The notes under the pieces are model-generated. The model was not told the origin of the DNA and ran no database searches. It worked only from the letters and a program-made list of their open reading frames with translations. Positions 1 to 6,255 of a DNA stretch of 6,255 nt are shown one piece after another (the first letter of the stretch is position 1; each line of letters starts with the position of its first letter). A program made the position numbers and the translations under genes. This DNA comes from Granulosicoccaceae bacterium (GTDB lineage Bacteria > Pseudomonadota > Gammaproteobacteria > Granulosicoccales > Granulosicoccaceae), in assembly GCA_023301405.1 (NCBI GenBank), contig JALZUX010000427.1:1-6255 (forward strand), read 5' to 3'.

Positions 1-590
1 GCGGCGTCCGGGTACTCGACGTAGGTATACAAGCATCGACGGCGCAACGCGTCTGACAAATCACGACTGCCGTTCGAGGTTAAAATAACCATTGGTTTCG
101 ATACCGCTTCAATAGTGCCTAATTCAGGAATTGACACTTGAAAGTCTGACAAAATCTCTAGCAAGTAAGCTTCAAATTCTTCATCGGCGCGATCAATTTC
201 ATCGATCAACAATACCGGCGACACTTGTTGGGAAATCGCTTCGAGTAACGGCCTCTTTAACAAATAGCGCTCAGTAAATATCTGCTCTTCTACTTGTACT
301 GCTGACAAATCTTTTTCAGCTACTGCTCTTACACTCAATAGCTGGCGCTGATAATTCCACTCGTAAATAGCGGTGCTGGCATCAAGCCCTTCATAACACT
401 GCAAACGGATAAGGCGGGTATCTTGCAACTGTGCAAGCATCTTTGCGACTTCTGTCTTACCAACCCCTGCTGCTCCTTCAAGCAACAGAGGGCGTTCTAG
501 CTTTAACGATAAATGCAAAGCCATGGCAAGTTCGTTGGACGCTATATAACCCGCGCCCGCCAAATTGGACTGCAATTTTTTCCAGCTCAT
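1..590 (-). CDS. coxD: CoxD, MoxR-family AAA+ ATPase for CO dehydrogenase maturation (partial, C-terminus beyond the left edge)
   Basis: Only the first 196 residues are inside the window; the frame is still open at base 1. The visible part is a complete P-loop core: Walker A GAAGVGKT at residues 39-46, Walker B LLIDEIDRAD at 127-136 with acidic D130 and E131, a sensor 1 Asn in TSN (171-173), and an arginine-rich ALRRRC stretch at 181-186 where MoxR proteins carry the arginine finger. The segment LQCYEGLD...YEWNYQRQLL (63-85) is typical of CoxD-like MoxR proteins. In O. carboxidovorans CoxD is membrane-associated and acts in sulfuration and copper insertion at the Mo site; that role here is inferred from family and position. 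The ATG at 588-590 is the only good start: the frame is closed upstream by the coxL TAA. The gap to coxL is 39 nt and has no close Shine-Dalgarno (the nearest, AAAGGG, is about 18 nt away), so expression may depend on coxL translation. Alternative: another MoxR ATPase, unlikely next to coxMSL. Confidence 0.93.
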   Translation of the reverse strand, partial: MSWKKLQSNLAGAGYIASNELAMALHLSLKLERPLLLEGAAGVGKTEVAKMLAQLQDTRLIRLQCYEGLDASTAIYEWNYQRQLLSVRAVAEKDLSAVQVEEQIFTERYLLKRPLLEAISQQVSPVLLIDEIDRADEEFEAYLLEILSDFQVSIPELGTIEAVSKPMVILTSNGSRDLSDALRRRCLYTYVEYPDA

Positions 591-629
591 GCTAATTGTC
601 TGTTGCAGCCCTTTAACGCTAACACCGAA

Positions 630-3050
630 TTATGCATGCAACCCTAACTCGTTAGCAGTTTTCCAGATCCGCCAATGATCATGTGGCATATGCGTGTGGG
701 TTAAACCAAACGGTTTGAAGGCATCATTGATCGCATTAGAAAACGCCGGTACGCCACCTACATTCGGGCTTTCACCCACACCTTTCGCACCAATAGGATG
801 ATGCGGACTGGGGGTTTCGGTGAAGTCAGTGGTGTAGTTTGGGGTTTCCCAACTGGTCGGGATAAAGAAGTCCATCAGTGAACCGGTTTTTACATTGCCC
901 AATTCGTCGTAGGCGATCTCCTGACCCAATGCAATGGCAAGTGCTTCGGTTAATCCCCCATGTACCTGCCCTTCGATAATCATCGGGTTAATACGCGTGC
1001 CGCAATCATCTAAGGCATAGAAATCGCGAATTTCAGTAACACCGGTATCAACGTCGATATTCATCACGCAAATGTAGGCGCCAAACGGATAGGTCATGTT
1101 TGGTGGATCATAATAACTGACCGCTTCAAGACCCGGCTCGACACCCGGAATTGCCTGTGTGTACGAAGCAAAAGCGATTTCTTTCATTGTTTTGAATCGC
1201 TCAGGTGCGCCCTTAACAACAAAGCGGTCTACTTCCCACTCTACATCGTTATCATGAACTTCAAGCAGATAGGCAGCGATCATTTGCGCTTTAGCGCGAA
1301 TTTTTCGGCCTGCCATTGCCGTTGCCGCACCGGCAACCGGTGTTGATCGTGAGCCATAGGTTCCTAGACCATAGGGCGCGGTGTCGGTATCGCCTTCTTC
1401 AATGGTGATGTCATCTGCCGAAATACCGATTTCAGAAGCGAGTATCTGCGCAAATGTCGTTGCGTGACCCTGCCCCTGCGAAATAGTACCCAGCCTTGCG
1501 ATGGCGGAACCGGTGGGGTGAATGCGAATTTCGCAACTATCAAACATGCCCATCCCCAGGATGTCGCAGTTTTTAACCGGGCCTGCACCCACAATTTCAG
1601 TAAAGTGGCATAGTCCGATACCCATTAACTTGCGGGTTTCACCGGCTTTAAACGCCTGTAACTGAGTCGCTTGCTCTGCACGCAGGCCTTTATAGTCTAC
1701 CGCCGCCAGTGCTTTCGTCCATGCAGTGTGGTAATCACCTGAATCGTATTCCCACCCAAGAGCAGATTGATACGGAAATTGCTCTTTGCGTATAAAATTA
1801 ATGGCTCGCAGCTCAGCGGCATCCATGTTGAGTTTTATCGCCAACACTTCAATCATGCGCTCAATAAAGTAGGCGGCCTCGGTCACGCGGAATGAACAAC
1901 GATAAGCAACACCGCCCGGCGCCTTATTGGTATAGATACCATCAACCGCCAGGTAGGCTGTTGGAATATCATATGACCCGGTACAAATATTCATGAAACC
2001 TGCCGGGTATTTAGTGGGATCAGCACAGGCATCAAAGGCACCGTGATCTGCTGTGGTGTGACACCACAAGCCCAATATTTTACCTTCAGCAGTTGCCGCG
2101 ATTTTACCTTGCATGTGGTAGTCACGGGCAAAGGCTGTGGAAGTCAGGTTTTCCATGCGATCTTCTACCCACTTAACCGGCTGACCAGTGACGATTGAAG
2201 CAACAATGGCACAGATATAACCGGGATACACACCCACCTTATTACCAAAACCACCGCCGATATCAGGAGAGACCACGCGGATATTGTGCTCTGCAACACC
2301 CGATAGCATAGACGCCACCGTTCTTACAACGTGCGGCGCCTGAAATGTACCCCACAAGGTTAGCTTACCGTTCACCTTATCCATTGAGGCCACTGCACCG
2401 CAAGTTTCAAGTGGACACGGATGTGTACGATGGTAGTAAACCATTTCCTCTGCAACGACAGGCGCATCAGCCAGGATTGATTCAGTGGCTTCTTTGTCGC
2501 CTTGCTCCCAGGTAAAGATATGATTGGCATGACGGCGCGCACCATGCGCACCTTCCAGGTTGTCGGCGATGTCTTCACGCAGTACGGGTGCGCCTGGTAG
2601 TTCAGCTTTGAATGGATCAACCAGCACTGGTAGTTCTTCGTAATCTACTACGACCAAATCAGTAGCGTCAGCGGCAATATAACGGTCTTCAGCAATAACA
2701 AAGGCCACTTCCTGACCTTGAAACAATACTTTGCCATCGGCAAGTACCATTTGCTTATCGCCGGCAAGAGTCGGCATCCAGTGCAGACCTAAAGGCTCTA
2801 AATCTGCAGCGGTGAGTACAGCTATAACACCCGGCAGTGCTAATGCTGCTGAAGTATCTATTGATTTAACATACGCGTGCGCATGTTGTGATCGCACAAA
2901 ATCACCAAACAACATGTCTGGCATTTTAAGATCATCAACGTAGTTACCTTTACCTTGGGTAAAGCGCGCATCTTCTACACGCTTACGCGAGGTGCCCAGG
3001 CCTTTGAGTGCGGCCTGGCGTTCCTGAACTGTGGGGGCTTCAACGCTCAT
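630..3050 (-). CDS. coxL: CoxL, large (Mo-Cu) subunit of form I aerobic carbon monoxide dehydrogenase
   Basis: CoxL binds the molybdopterin cytosine dinucleotide cofactor and oxidises CO with water to CO2 in the cytoplasm or at the inner face of the membrane. The 806-residue protein shows the form I active-site loop AYRCSFR at 382-388; Cys385 would be the copper ligand. The other catalytic residues are present: Gln237 in TFQAPH and Glu760 in GVGES. Each is three positions below the O. carboxidovorans numbering (Gln240, Cys388, Glu763), and the protein is three residues shorter than that 809-residue enzyme, so the alignment appears almost gap-free after the N-terminus. GGGFGNK (265-271) and GQGHATTF (526-533) are cofactor-binding loops of the xanthine oxidase family. 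There is no signal peptide. ATG at 3050 overlaps the coxS stop (ATGA), and GGAG lies 8 nt upstream. Form II enzymes, with AYRGAGR in the loop, and other hydroxylases are excluded by the Cys-Ser-Phe motif. Confidence 0.98.
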   Translation of the reverse strand: MSVEAPTVQERQAALKGLGTSRKRVEDARFTQGKGNYVDDLKMPDMLFGDFVRSQHAHAYVKSIDTSAALALPGVIAVLTAADLEPLGLHWMPTLAGDKQMVLADGKVLFQGQEVAFVIAEDRYIAADATDLVVVDYEELPVLVDPFKAELPGAPVLREDIADNLEGAHGARRHANHIFTWEQGDKEATESILADAPVVAEEMVYYHRTHPCPLETCGAVASMDKVNGKLTLWGTFQAPHVVRTVASMLSGVAEHNIRVVSPDIGGGFGNKVGVYPGYICAIVASIVTGQPVKWVEDRMENLTSTAFARDYHMQGKIAATAEGKILGLWCHTTADHGAFDACADPTKYPAGFMNICTGSYDIPTAYLAVDGIYTNKAPGGVAYRCSFRVTEAAYFIERMIEVLAIKLNMDAAELRAINFIRKEQFPYQSALGWEYDSGDYHTAWTKALAAVDYKGLRAEQATQLQAFKAGETRKLMGIGLCHFTEIVGAGPVKNCDILGMGMFDSCEIRIHPTGSAIARLGTISQGQGHATTFAQILASEIGISADDITIEEGDTDTAPYGLGTYGSRSTPVAGAATAMAGRKIRAKAQMIAAYLLEVHDNDVEWEVDRFVVKGAPERFKTMKEIAFASYTQAIPGVEPGLEAVSYYDPPNMTYPFGAYICVMNIDVDTGVTEIRDFYALDDCGTRINPMIIEGQVHGGLTEALAIALGQEIAYDELGNVKTGSLMDFFIPTSWETPNYTTDFTETPSPHHPIGAKGVGESPNVGGVPAFSNAINDAFKPFGLTHTHMPHDHWRIWKTANELGLHA

Positions 3051-3535
3051 GCTACAGTCTCCGGCTGGTTTAATTCACTGGCGGCGGCCAGGATCGCTTT
3101 AACAATGTTCTGATAACCCGTGCATCGGCACAGGTTTCCGGAAATCCCGAAGCGAACTTCTTCTTCAGAGGGGTTCGGGTTTTCTATCAGTAAGCGGTGC
3201 GCCCGGGTAATCATTCCCGGGGTACAGAAGCCACACTGCAGCCCGTGATGCTCTTTAAATTTCTCTTGCAGCACGTGCAGTTTGTCGGGGTTACCCAGGC
3301 CTTCGATGGTGGTGATTTCTGTGCCTTCAGCTTGTATTGCAAACAGCGTACAGCTTTTAACTGACCGGCCGTCGATCTCAACGGTACACGCACCGCAGTG
3401 CGATGTTTCACAACCAATGTGGGGACCAGTGATTTCTAGTTGTTCCCGAAGCACATGGATTAACAGCTCACGCGGCTCTGCTTCGGTTGTTAAAGATTGC
3501 CCGTTAACGTTTAACGTAATTGATGCTTTTGTCAT
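3047..3535 (-). CDS. coxS: CoxS, small [2Fe-2S] iron-sulfur subunit of CO dehydrogenase
   Basis: CoxS is a 162-residue electron-transfer subunit carrying two [2Fe-2S] clusters between the Mo-Cu site of CoxL and the FAD of CoxM. The N-terminal plant-ferredoxin-like domain has Cys42, Cys47, Cys50 and Cys62 ([10 protein letters not shown] followed by KSC). The C-terminal helical domain has Cys101, Cys104, Cys136 and Cys138 (CGFC and CRC). All eight ligands are intact, and the length is close to the roughly 166 residues usual for CoxS. The start is set at the ATG at 3533-3535 because AAGGAG lies 9 nt upstream and the protein then begins [12 protein letters not shown], as is normal for the family. 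A longer version from 3580 would add 15 residues reading back through the end of coxM and is rejected. The gene starts 13 nt after coxM and ends overlapping coxL by 4 nt, so the three subunits are probably translated in coupled fashion. Confidence 0.97.
   Translation of the reverse strand: MTKASITLNVNGQSLTTEAEPRELLIHVLREQLEITGPHIGCETSHCGACTVEIDGRSVKSCTLFAIQAEGTEITTIEGLGNPDKLHVLQEKFKEHHGLQCGFCTPGMITRAHRLLIENPNPSEEEVRFGISGNLCRCTGYQNIVKAILAAASELNQPETVA
3059..3062 (-). promoter_or_regulatory. Ribosome binding site of coxL
   Basis: GGAG lies 8 nt before the coxL ATG and inside the last codons of coxS. Together with the ATGA overlap this supports translational coupling of the small and large subunits. 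Confidence 0.75.
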
Positions 3536-3544
3536 TATATTTTT

Positions 3545-3550
3545 CTCCTT
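3545..3550 (-). promoter_or_regulatory. Ribosome binding site of coxS, overlapping the coxM stop codon
   Basis: AAGGAG lies 9 nt before the ATG at 3535 and shares its first two bases with the coxM TAA stop (TAAGGAG). It decides the coxS start in favour of 3535 over the upstream ATG at 3580. Confidence 0.88.
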
Positions 3551-4406
3551 AGGCCCGTGACCAGGCAAGTTCAATGGCACGCTTTAACACCATTGCTGCC
3601 GCATGTTTCTTAAATTCAGCCGGGCCGCGGTTGTCGTCGACAGGCTCAATGATGCTCATGCACGATTTCACCGCACTGTCTATGCTGGCCGCGTTGACTC
3701 CTGTTTGCATTAGGCTAGTTGACGCGTCTTCGCAGTAAAGCGGTGTATCAGCCAGGTTGGTGAGCGCTATTGACGCGTGGGCGCAACCGCCATCCGCCCC
3801 TTTGGTCAGCAATACCGCTGCCGCCGCGGTGGCGTAATCACCAATTTTTCGTTTTTGCTTTTCGTAAGCGTAGCCACCGGTACAGGCGGAAAATTTAACC
3901 CCAGTGAGAATCTCAAGGTCATCGCGAGCCGTGAAATAAGCGGCCTCGTAGAAGTCGCGGGCATTTACTTCGCGCTCACCGTTGGGGCCTTGCAGGGTGA
4001 AGGCAGCATTTAAGCATTGCATAAGCGCCGGCATGTCGTTGCCCGGATCGCCATTAGCCACGTTGCCGCCAATAGTGCCTTGATAGCGAATTTGCGGGTC
4101 GGCGATCTGCACGGCGGTTTCTTTAATGATAGGTGCCGCGAGCGCTAGTTCAGCACTGTCTATTAGCTCGGCCTGAGTGGTCATAGCGCCGATGCTGATC
4201 GCCCCGTTCTCAACGGTTATGTGCTTAAGATTGGTGATCGCTTTAAGATCAACCAGATGCTCTGGCATGGCCAACCTCAGCTTCATCATTGGGATTAAAC
4301 TGTGCCCTCCTGCGATGACTCTTGCGTCTTCACCAAGCTCCCCCAGCAGGCCAACTGCGGCGTCTAGTGAATCTGGCTGGTGGTATTCGAAACTGCCTGG
4401 AATCAT
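3549..4406 (-). CDS. coxM: CoxM, medium FAD-binding subunit of CO dehydrogenase
   Basis: CoxM is the 285-residue flavoprotein subunit that receives electrons from CoxS and hands them to the respiratory chain. The two FAD pyrophosphate-binding loops are visible at AGGHS (32-36) and TIGGN (111-115), the same residue numbers as in the O. carboxidovorans protein (about 288 residues). The N-terminal FAD-binding fold (to about residue 175) is followed by the CO dehydrogenase flavoprotein C-terminal domain; Tyr191 in [10 protein letters not shown] probably corresponds to the tyrosine stacking near the isoalloxazine ring. The ATG at 4404-4406 has a GGGGGA Shine-Dalgarno 6 nt upstream. It is the first structural gene of the operon, and its TAA stop overlaps the coxS ribosome binding site. 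Related xanthine dehydrogenase flavin subunits look similar alone, but the neighbours decide the call. Confidence 0.97.
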   Translation of the reverse strand: MIPGSFEYHQPDSLDAAVGLLGELGEDARVIAGGHSLIPMMKLRLAMPEHLVDLKAITNLKHITVENGAISIGAMTTQAELIDSAELALAAPIIKETAVQIADPQIRYQGTIGGNVANGDPGNDMPALMQCLNAAFTLQGPNGEREVNARDFYEAAYFTARDDLEILTGVKFSACTGGYAYEKQKRKIGDYATAAAAVLLTKGADGGCAHASIALTNLADTPLYCEDASTSLMQTGVNAASIDSAVKSCMSIIEPVDDNRGPAEFKKHAAAMVLKRAIELAWSRA

Positions 4407-4412
4407 CTACTT

Positions 4413-4418
4413 TCCCCC
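4413..4418 (-). promoter_or_regulatory. Ribosome binding site of coxM
   Basis: GGGGGA lies 6 nt before the coxM ATG. It is a G-rich Shine-Dalgarno that fits the start at 4406 and marks the end of the operon leader. Confidence 0.7.
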
Positions 4419-4467
4419 GTTAAATTATCAGTCAAATGGTCCTTCGTAAACCATAACAAACTGACAA

Positions 4468-4531
4468 CACGAACCAAGCAAAAGCACGCCAATAACGAGA
4501 AAAACTCACCAAATACGATCTACGCACGAAC
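4468..4531 (-). repeat. Pair of GTTCGTG direct repeats upstream of coxM
   Basis: The 7-mer GTTCGTG appears on the coding strand at 4525-4531 and again at 4468-4474, 57 bp apart. Both copies lie in the G/T-rich part of the control region. They could be regulator half sites; two 7-mers in a composition-skewed region may also be chance. Confidence 0.35.
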
Positions 4532-4617
4532 GACGCTCACGCAACCATTCTATTTAAACTATTGTTTTATAAAAATAAAAATCAAAAGTAACTGGTGCAA
4601 CTTGAAAAAAACACCGC

Positions 4618-5838
4618 CTAGAGTACCCTGACATCCAGAACATCTAACAAGCCAATTACGCGGTTACGACTGACCGGCACAGTAGTGATTTGAGGGTAAT
4701 TTTCAAACAGACAGACCCCGGTTTCCCGACGTTTTTCAAAGCCTGAAACCGCCGCAATATTCACCAGATAACTGCGGTGAGTTCGATGAAAGCCACTGTC
4801 AGCAAGGTGCGTTTCTGCCTCGGTAATCGACCACGGGCAGAAGCGAATTCCGTCGCGGGTATACAGGTGAGAATAATGCCCGTCTGCCCGGATTGCTGCG
4901 ATATCATCGCTCATGGCGAAGCCGGTTTTCTTGTCCCGTTCAAAGGGGATTTTTACCGACAGGGGCTCATCGCCTAAATCTTCGGGGCCTGAATCTTCGG
5001 GGCCTGTATCACTGTTGAACACCGGCTGTTGCTGAATTAATTCGGCCGCATTTTCAGAGACTAGCCGTGAGGGGAGTGACAACTCTGGTGGTAATTCGGG
5101 TTGACCTAACACCTTGGAATCAGGTACTGCAGTCGACGTAAGGAACGTTGTTGCTGCCAGTAAAAATGACCCGCAAATGACAAACGCCGCCACCGTTACA
5201 ATTACTGCCAGCGTTCCTGTTGCCAATACAGCTGACTCTGGCACAAAATCAGCCCTACGCATAAATTGCGTGCCGTTCATGGAGGCGAAATGCACAATAA
5301 CCACTGAAAACCCCATCAGCAACGACCCAAACACAATGTTCTGCTTTGAGCGACGGCCATAGGCAACCCTGATCGCCGCGATTCCCATCAAGGCGGCAAC
5401 CGCCACAGAAAGCAAGCTTGAACCGGTTGAGAAAAACGGTTCGGCACCTCTGATCCCCATCATGCCGATATAGTGCATCGACAATATGCCAATGCCAAGT
5501 ATCAAACCGGCGGCAACGAGAATAAGCGGCGTACGCACGGTAAAGTGCAACAACAGCAAAGAGACACCAACCACTAAAATAGCGACCAATGCCGAGCTAA
5601 GCGTTTGCAGCACATCGTAGTAGACGGGAAACGGAAATTGATGCGCCAACATCGCAACAAAGTGCATCGACCATATTCCGGTGCCCAACACAAACGACGA
5701 CATCACCACCAGCGCTTTGCGCCGACCGTCAGACAGGAGGGATATATTGTTGGTCAGCGCAAGCCCGGTAAATGCAGCCACCATTGAAACCACTATTGAG
5801 GCGACAACAAGAGTGGTGTCGTGTGAATAGCTAATCAA
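4618..5838 (-). CDS. coxC: CoxC-like membrane regulator: MHYT sensor domain plus LytTR DNA-binding domain
   Basis: The 406-residue protein has seven likely membrane helices (about 9-29, 42-62, 78-99, 103-125, 136-157, 168-188 and 201-232). MHYT-type motifs end the second, fourth and sixth: MHFVAM at 58-63, MHYIGM at 121-126, and a degenerate VHFASM at 182-187 that keeps His and Met. MHYT domains are proposed, not proven, to sense O2, CO or NO through a bound metal. A polar, acidic linker (about 235-292) leads to a C-terminal LytTR DNA-binding domain (about 294-400) with the hallmark FHRTHRSYLVNI at 350-361. This architecture is the one known for CoxC and CoxH of O. carboxidovorans, and the position directly upstream of coxM supports coxC. 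The start is a TTG at 5836-5838: the frame has a TGA shortly upstream, and the protein must begin near here to complete the first helix. GGGAAAAG, 5 nt upstream, is a weak ribosome binding site. Its role as CO-responsive activator of coxMSLD is inferred. Confidence 0.9.
   Translation of the reverse strand: MISYSHDTTLVVASIVVSMVAAFTGLALTNNISLLSDGRRKALVVMSSFVLGTGIWSMHFVAMLAHQFPFPVYYDVLQTLSSALVAILVVGVSLLLLHFTVRTPLILVAAGLILGIGILSMHYIGMMGIRGAEPFFSTGSSLLSVAVAALMGIAAIRVAYGRRSKQNIVFGSLLMGFSVVIVHFASMNGTQFMRRADFVPESAVLATGTLAVIVTVAAFVICGSFLLAATTFLTSTAVPDSKVLGQPELPPELSLPSRLVSENAAELIQQQPVFNSDTGPEDSGPEDLGDEPLSVKIPFERDKKTGFAMSDDIAAIRADGHYSHLYTRDGIRFCPWSITEAETHLADSGFHRTHRSYLVNIAAVSGFEKRRETGVCLFENYPQITTVPVSRNRVIGLLDVLDVRVL
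4977..5006 (-). repeat. 15-bp perfect tandem duplication inside the coxC linker
   Basis: The 15-mer aatcttcggggcctg (plus strand) occurs twice head to tail, at 4977-4991 and 4992-5006. It is in frame and duplicates five residues, giving GPEDSGPEDLG (279-289) in the linker between the membrane and LytTR domains. It looks like a recent replication-slippage event, and the reading frame is preserved. Confidence 0.85.
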
Positions 5839-5862
5839 TGAAACTTTTCCCGTCTGCGTTCA

Positions 5863-5891
5863 TTTAAAAATGTTCTATGGGCCTATGGTAA
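5863..5891 (-). promoter_or_regulatory. Candidate sigma70-type promoter of coxC
   Basis: On the coding strand TTACCA (5891-5886) and TTTAAA (5868-5863) are separated by 17 bp, each matching four of six consensus bases. Transcription would begin near 5856 and give a leader of about 18 nt before the TTG start. The matches are weak and found by eye. Confidence 0.25.
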
Positions 5892-5971
5892 CCCCGTGAT
5901 GCTTACCTTCCTAGATATTTTGCCAGAAGCGGCTGTAGCTTGGCCCTAACTATGGCAGCACCCTTGCCCGA

Positions 5972-6053
5972 GGCTGTTAATTTTAAGCGCCCTTTCAGTC
6001 ACAGTCACGCTTTAACGATTATTTCCATATTCACTAAAGCTAAGGCAACAGCC
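5972..6053. repeat. 82-bp element bounded by inverted repeats
   Basis: GGCTGTT (5972-5978) is matched by its complement AACAGCC (6047-6053). Inside, TTAAGCG (5983-5989) can pair with CGCTTtAA (6008-6015) with one bulged base, enclosing two tandem copies of CAGTCA (5996-6007). It may be a folded RNA, a binding region or chance; no known family is recognised. Confidence 0.35.
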
Positions 6054-6107
6054 CCACTGTTTGGATTCCTACGGAAATTTGATCAACACCTCTCCGGCAA
6101 ATCGCTC

Positions 6108-6171
6108 AGGCGCATTCTCCACACTACAATGGTTTCTGCTGCAAACCTTTCAAAAAATGGTGGATGCGCTT
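6108..6171. repeat. 64-bp nested imperfect palindrome
   Basis: GCGCAT (6110-6115) pairs with ATGCGC (6164-6169), and after a 3-base bulge CCAC (6119-6122) pairs with GTGG (6160-6163). One A-T and one G-T pair extend the outer end. An inner hairpin GGTTT/AAACC (6131-6135 and 6143-6147) with a 7-base loop sits inside. The bulged stem resembles attC sites or REP-like elements in outline, but there are no attC core heptamers, so it is left unclassified. Confidence 0.45.
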
Positions 6172-6255
6172 TAGGCTTATGCCAACCTATAACTGCCTGG
6201 CTTTTCGTATTAGGGGAATAAGTCGATACGCCCCACTATGCCACTTCGCTAACGG

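Larger units (their letters stand above)
4407..4617 (-). promoter_or_regulatory. coxC-coxM intergenic control region, probable promoter and leader of coxMSLD
   Basis: This is the only sizeable gap between the regulator and the enzyme genes, so a coxM promoter is expected here. Read on the coding strand it begins with an A/T-rich block (about 4547-4600). A possible -10 hexamer TAGAAT (4552-4547) follows that block, but no convincing -35 accompanies it, which would suit an activator-dependent promoter. The next part (4441-4550) is 75 percent G or T on the coding strand by hand count (83 of 110). The heptamer GTTCGTG occurs twice in it. LytTR-domain regulators generally bind pairs of short direct repeats, so the region could hold CoxC sites, but I could not fit a clean LytTR consensus pair. 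An alternative short-leader promoter with -10 GATAAT near 4423-4428 is also possible. No convincing terminator for coxC was found, so read-through from coxC into coxM is possible. Confidence 0.5.
5839..6255. other. 417-bp stretch upstream of coxC without a supportable gene
   Basis: Neither strand gives a protein I recognise or a start with a Shine-Dalgarno. The plus-strand frame at 5940-6221 (93 codons, TTG start) has no ribosome binding site and no recognisable motif. On the minus strand a frame open from the right edge ends at TAG 6187-6189 after 22 codons; it could be the tail of a gene outside the window but cannot be identified. The stretch is notable for imperfect inverted repeats, listed separately. 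The coxC promoter should lie at its left end. No coxB-like outer-membrane receptor gene, which precedes coxC in O. carboxidovorans, is present here. Confidence 0.6.

Noticed and set aside
3536..3580. Longer coxS starting at ATG 3580, 15 extra residues
   Set aside because: The extension overlaps the coxM end, has no family resemblance, and the ATG at 3535 has a strong AAGGAG at ideal spacing.
4478..4492. Sigma54-like promoter TTGGCGTGCTTTTGC upstream of coxM
   Set aside because: The GG and GC elements are separated by 9 bases instead of the required 10, and the rest of the match is partial.
4601..4617. Run of seven T on the coding strand just after the coxC stop, as a Rho-independent terminator
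   Set aside because: No stable GC-rich stem precedes the T run; only a GGTG/CACC pairing spanning the run itself is possible.
630..5838. Other open frames opposite or within coxL, coxS, coxM and coxC (for example 1364-1594, 2372-2620, 3282-3560, 4177-4449, 5114-5362)
   Set aside because: They overlap genes with clear family motifs, lack ribosome binding sites and have low-complexity, unrecognisable translations, so they are shadow frames.
6108..6171. Integron attC recombination site
   Set aside because: The bulged stem is suggestive, but no GTTRRRY or RYYYAAC core heptamers flank it, and no cassette genes or integrase are seen.
5940..6221. 93-codon plus-strand reading frame
   Set aside because: TTG start with no Shine-Dalgarno, no recognisable motif, and it runs across the inverted repeats; best explained as a chance open frame.
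6187..6255. C-terminal tail of a gene entering from the right edge on the minus strand
   Set aside because: Only 22 codons before TAG, with no recognisable sequence; a frame this short is expected by chance.

Overview
The window carries the left-to-right mirror image of an aerobic (Mo-Cu) carbon monoxide dehydrogenase operon. All recognisable genes lie on the minus strand, so transcription runs from high to low coordinates: coxC (membrane MHYT/LytTR regulator), a 211-bp control region, then coxM-coxS-coxL (the three enzyme subunits) and coxD (MoxR-type AAA+ ATPase for active-site maturation), which is cut by the left edge. Gene names are assigned from protein features and gene order matching the Oligotropha carboxidovorans cox cluster.

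Region by region: 1-590 holds the first 196 residues of CoxD. 630-3050 is CoxL with the form I signature AYRCSFR and all the active-site residues in register with the crystallised enzyme. 3047-3535 is CoxS with eight cluster-ligand cysteines. 3549-4406 is CoxM with both FAD-binding loops. 4407-4617 is intergenic, strongly G/T-rich on the coding strand, and is the likely place where the operon is switched on. 4618-5838 is CoxC. 5839-6255 has no gene I can support; it contains a weak coxC promoter candidate and two imperfect palindromic structures.

How the genes work together: CoxM, CoxS and CoxL form an (LMS)2 hydroxylase of the xanthine oxidase family. CO is oxidised to CO2 at the Mo-Cu site of CoxL, and electrons pass through the two [2Fe-2S] clusters of CoxS to the FAD of CoxM and then to the respiratory chain. 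CoxD is needed to build the sulfido-bridged Mo-Cu centre. CoxC combines a seven-helix membrane sensor with a DNA-binding domain and sits just upstream, so it probably controls the enzyme genes. Translation is tightly coupled: the coxM stop codon lies in the coxS ribosome binding site, and coxS and coxL overlap by ATGA.

Organism: base composition near half G+C and the protein character suggest a proteobacterium, plausibly a marine gammaproteobacterial CO oxidiser. This is inference from general impression, not from a marker gene. Nothing in the window points to a mobile element, RNA gene or CRISPR array. The enzyme system itself is known; the less described parts are the regulator and its non-coding surroundings.
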